Positions 6,013-7,668 of a stretch of 7,668 nt of DNA are shown in pieces; position 1 is the stretch's first letter; every line of letters begins with the position of its first letter. Both the position numbers and the translations under genes were made by a program. This DNA is from Pyrodictiaceae archaeon. GTDB taxonomy: Archaea > Thermoproteota > Thermoprotei_A > Sulfolobales > Pyrodictiaceae. A model generated the notes under the pieces. That model did not search any database. It was not told where the DNA came from and worked only from the letters and a program-made list of their open reading frames with translations. The stretch is taken from NCBI GenBank assembly GCA_027046105.1, contig JALTZQ010000003.1:1-7668 (forward strand), in the 5' to 3' direction.

Positions 6013-7048
6013 ACTCATTATCAACCAGCCCCACAACATCTCTAGGGCTAAGTCCACGCACTAAACCAATCACCATTGCGCCTCCTGCTGCAACACCCTC
6101 CTTTGCATAACCCTTATCATAGAGTCTAAGGCCTTCATGACGTGAAGAGGAGAAGGAGACCCAAGCTGCAACAACCGGGATGCTCCCAATCCTTGATACA
6201 AGCTCGGTAAGGCTTGACGATGAATCCTCTACTATCCATCTAGTTGTTAGAACTGCTACTCTCCTAGAGAGTGGGAGTGGTTGATCCAGGCTACGTAGTA
6301 TAGCTAGTACAGCAGCCATTTGTGTTCCACCTGCAAGGAAAACCGGGACATCCTTCTCCAAAGCACCGGCAACAATACCAGCAATACTCACGTGTACTGG
6401 GTCACCAACAGCATCGATGACACGAAACACGTCTCTGGTGCCCCCAAGCCTCTGGAGGGCACTAGAGATTACACGTTTCTTCAATTCCTTAGGATTACTT
6501 GGAGAACTACTACTAGTTAAACCAGGATATCCAAGAGCCTCTAGAATTGCAGCTGCAGTTGTCGTGCCACCTGGGATAGTCTCGCCAACAACTAAGCCGT
6601 CAAGACCACGTGAAAGACTCTTACCCAAGAACATTGCTTCCTGGAACAATCTCTCACTAGTACCCCCTGGCATCGCAGGTTCAACATCAATGCGGCCACC
6701 AGGCCTCGCTGAAGGTAAACGCACTACCGGAATACGTGGCTCATATACACACCCAGCATCAACGACAAGAATGCTTAGCCCAAGATGCTCGGCAAGAGAC
6801 CTAGTGATCAAGGCAGGAGTGGGCACCCCATTAGGCGCAACAGGAACCACGTCAAGAGTCAATGGGCGACCAACAATGAGGTATTCAACGTCAAGAGTAG
6901 GCGTATAGAGAGTAGCCTCGGGCGAAGGCCCCGCAATACTAATACCAGGTATCGTAGAAGTCCTCGTAGAACCAGCAACAATCACCAGAACAATCCTACC
7001 CTTAAGCACACCAAGATCAATATCCTTATCCACGAATACACGCAACAC
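5972..7048 (-). CDS. cobT: Archaeal CobT-like phosphoribosyltransferase (UPF0284)
   Basis: The product (about 358 residues) matches the archaeal CobT family, UPF0284. It should transfer phosphoribose from nicotinate mononucleotide to the lower-ligand base, giving the alpha-ribotide used by CobS. Landmarks are TSTIPGISIAGPSPEATLYT (about 30-49), VVGETIPGGTTTAAAILEAL (about 153-172), GDPVHVSIAGIVAG (about 215-228), FLAGGTQMAAVLA (about 237-249) and KEGVAAGGAMVIG (about 316-328). The base used cannot be told from sequence. The frame is open up to 7159, but the upstream part encodes a Trp/Leu/Phe-rich stretch not expected in this soluble family. I prefer GTG at 7048 (MLRVFVDKDIDLG), which has AGGTG 8 nt upstream. 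TTG at 7051 or 7045 and GTG at 7033 are alternatives. It is the first gene of the B12 operon. Its coding strand is extremely G/T-rich, opposite to cbiB at the other end. Confidence 0.88.
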   Translation of the reverse strand: MLRVFVDKDIDLGVLKGRIVLVIVAGSTRTSTIPGISIAGPSPEATLYTPTLDVEYLIVGRPLTLDVVPVAPNGVPTPALITRSLAEHLGLSILVVDAGCVYEPRIPVVRLPSARPGGRIDVEPAMPGGTSERLFQEAMFLGKSLSRGLDGLVVGETIPGGTTTAAAILEALGYPGLTSSSSPSNPKELKKRVISSALQRLGGTRDVFRVIDAVGDPVHVSIAGIVAGALEKDVPVFLAGGTQMAAVLAILRSLDQPLPLSRRVAVLTTRWIVEDSSSSLTELVSRIGSIPVVAAWVSFSSSRHEGLRLYDKGYAKEGVAAGGAMVIGLVRGLSPRDVVGLVDNEYDNIVSQARPSRG

Positions 7049-7056
7049 CAAACCAA

Positions 7057-7061
7057 CACCT
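7057..7061 (-). promoter_or_regulatory. Ribosome binding site used to place cobT start
   Basis: AGGTG on the minus strand lies 8 nt before the GTG at 7048, the same spacing as AGGTG to CTG in cobS. It would suit TTG at 7051 (5 nt) almost as well. It argues against a start at 7159. Confidence 0.5.
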
Positions 7062-7075
7062 GGACAAAACGTCCA
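7061..7075 (-). promoter_or_regulatory. Small hairpin overlapping the cobT SD
   Basis: The arms TGGAC and GTCCA are perfect complements around a 5-nt loop, and the downstream arm ends on the first base of AGGTG. In an mRNA starting further upstream this stem could affect access to the cobT SD. The stem has only 5 bp, so function is speculative. If transcription starts near 7062 (from the TATA-like site at 7086-7091) the stem would not be in the mRNA. Confidence 0.3.
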
Positions 7076-7083
7076 AACCACAA

Positions 7084-7093
7084 ACATAAAACA
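7084..7093 (-). promoter_or_regulatory. Candidate TATA box for the B12 operon
   Basis: TTTTAT on the minus strand (7091-7086) is TATA-like and would place the transcription start near 7062, about 14 nt before the GTG at 7048 and at the edge of its SD. The sequence just upstream is not purine-rich, so the BRE is poor. TTTAAG within the palindrome at 7211-7234 is the main alternative, with a start near 7190 and a leader of about 140 nt. Confidence 0.3.
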
Positions 7094-7210
7094 ATAACGC
7101 AACACCAAACCCAGACCCAGAAACCGGAGCCACAAGACAAGGATCCAGAACAATAACAACCAAGAAGCACCAAGAAGGATAACTCAAAGCCACTAAAACA
7201 ATCTCTAGGG

Positions 7211-7234
7211 TCTTGCTTAAAGGATTAAGCAAGA
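7211..7234. promoter_or_regulatory. Perfect 10-bp inverted repeat upstream of cobT
   Basis: TCTTGCTTAA and TTAAGCAAGA form a perfect dyad around the 4-nt centre AGGA. It lies about 165 bp upstream of the proposed cobT start. Its minus strand also contains TTTAAG, usable as a TATA box, so a protein bound to the dyad could block or recruit the transcription machinery. It could instead be a stem-loop, but no T-run follows that would suggest a terminator. Operator function is inferred from symmetry and position only. Confidence 0.5.
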
Positions 7235-7242
7235 AACTAATG

Positions 7243-7256
7243 AACTATCCATAGTT
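7243..7256. promoter_or_regulatory. 6-bp inverted repeat next to the larger palindrome
   Basis: AACTAT and ATAGTT flank a 2-bp centre. Its centre is 27 bp from the centre of the 10-bp dyad, between two and three helical turns. It may be a second half of a regulatory region, but a short AT-rich dyad can arise by chance. Confidence 0.3.
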
Positions 7257-7668
7257 TATGGCATTACCCAGTATTATAGACAACATCTCTCTTCCTCTCC
7301 CATTACTGCAATATATCCATATAATACTACTTACGACATGAACAGCTTAAAGAACCACAATGCACTACTCTAAGTATTCTCTAACTAACTTTCCCCAAAA
7401 GAAATGATACTACCTACTCATCCTATCGCTATTCTATCCTCCTACACCCCTGGTACCCGATAGATAACAAGAAAGTAATGACGTATTATCGAAAGCAACA
7501 CGATAAGCGAATAGTCAAATCACTGAACCGTGTTAAGGAGATTACGGGTTAACACTAGTTCTGGCTAAGAGGATTGTGCACCTGCATATACCTATAGACG
7601 TTCCCAGGTAAAGACGTAGTTCCTTGTATAATGGATGCGTTAATAGGGTCTTAGATATCGTTCTGGAG

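Larger units (their letters stand above)
7040..7111. repeat. 15-bp direct repeat at the cobT start
   Basis: ACGCAACACCAAACC occurs at 7040-7054 and again at 7097-7111. The offset is 57 bp, a multiple of three, so both copies read GLVLR in the cobT frame. The downstream copy contains the likely cobT start codons. It could be a small duplication, a pair of regulator sites, or a by-product of the strongly biased A/C composition here. Confidence 0.6.
7049..7668. other. Gene-free region upstream of the B12 operon
   Basis: No convincing coding region is visible over about 620 bp. Open frames at 7026-7232 and 6982-7173 (minus) and 6785-7156 (plus) are low-complexity and overlap cobT or its 5' side, so I treat them as shadows. 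The part near cobT holds the repeats and candidate promoter elements listed separately. From about 7260 to the end I see only stop-rich AT/C-rich sequence and a weak dyad, TTATCG (7486-7491) with CGATAA (7501-7506). I see no tRNA, no cobalamin-riboswitch core and no C/D box pair. The edge may belong to the 5' side of a gene beyond the window. Confidence 0.6.

Noticed and set aside
7049..7159. Extended cobT N-terminus from TTG at 7159, suggesting a membrane anchor
   Set aside because: The stretch is an effect of very G/T-rich coding-strand sequence (Trp, Leu, Phe, Val codons). The CobT family is soluble and starts near VDKDIDLG, and an SD is present only near 7057-7061.
7026..7232. Small minus-strand open frames at 7026-7232 and 6982-7173
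   Set aside because: They overlap the cobT start in other frames, have low-complexity Cys/Trp/Leu/Val content and no recognisable domain or SD.
7062..7300. Cobalamin riboswitch upstream of cobT
   Set aside because: I see no B12-box-like core or the multi-stem layout. The region is low-complexity G/T-rich on the transcribed strand, and such riboswitches are essentially bacterial.
7481..7510. TTATCG/CGATAA dyad as a terminator or operator
   Set aside because: Only 6 bp with a 9-nt loop, no T-run and no nearby gene start; expected by chance in AT-rich sequence.

Overview
The window looks like a chromosomal segment of a crenarchaeon, probably a hyperthermophile; Desulfurococcales or Pyrodictiaceae-like is a guess. 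The evidence is a CRISPR repeat of about 25 nt ending in ATTGCAAG (close to the crenarchaeal ATTGAAAG end), archaeal-type cobamide enzymes (CobY instead of bacterial CobU, the UPF0284-type CobT, the CbiZ-CobZ fusion CbiS), an archaeal TATA box placed for a leaderless mRNA, and Shine-Dalgarno (SD) sites matching ATCACCTCC of the 16S 3' end. No species is claimed.

Layout. 1-724 is the trailer-side end of a CRISPR array (11 repeats, 10 complete spacers), read left to right, with decaying repeats at its right end and a possible further relic repeat near 772. Its leader and any cas genes lie outside. 876-1664 (+) is a class I SAM-dependent methyltransferase with its own promoter. Everything from 1661 to 7048 is one tight minus-strand operon, in transcription order cobT, cbiS, cobY, cobD, cobS, cbiB. 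Neighbouring genes overlap by 1 to about 50 nt or are 3 nt apart. 7049-7668 has no convincing gene but carries two inverted repeats, a direct repeat and candidate promoter elements upstream of cobT.

How the genes work together. The operon encodes the late, nucleotide-loop half of cobamide (B12) synthesis and a corrinoid remodelling or salvage route. CobD makes aminopropanol phosphate from threonine phosphate. CbiB attaches it to adenosylcobyrate. CobY activates the product with GTP. CobT makes alpha-ribazole phosphate (or another lower-ligand nucleotide). CobS joins the two halves. CbiS has a CbiZ-like domain that strips the aminopropanol arm from salvaged cobinamide and a CobZ-like domain that removes the final phosphate. 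Corrin-ring genes, a corrinoid adenosyltransferase and a threonine kinase are not in the window.

Most notable points: (1) cobS has no ATG, GTG or TTG start that keeps its conserved N-terminus, but a nearly perfect SD sits 6 nt before an in-frame CTG, so CTG initiation (or recoding from the end of cobD) is likely. (2) The G+T content of the plus strand falls from about 70% near 1.1-1.7 kb to about 15-25% near 7.0-7.2 kb, and this is not explained by gene direction. (3) The methyltransferase and cbiB converge so closely that both stop codons are read from the same TTAA. (4) Repeats and palindromes cluster around the start of the B12 operon.
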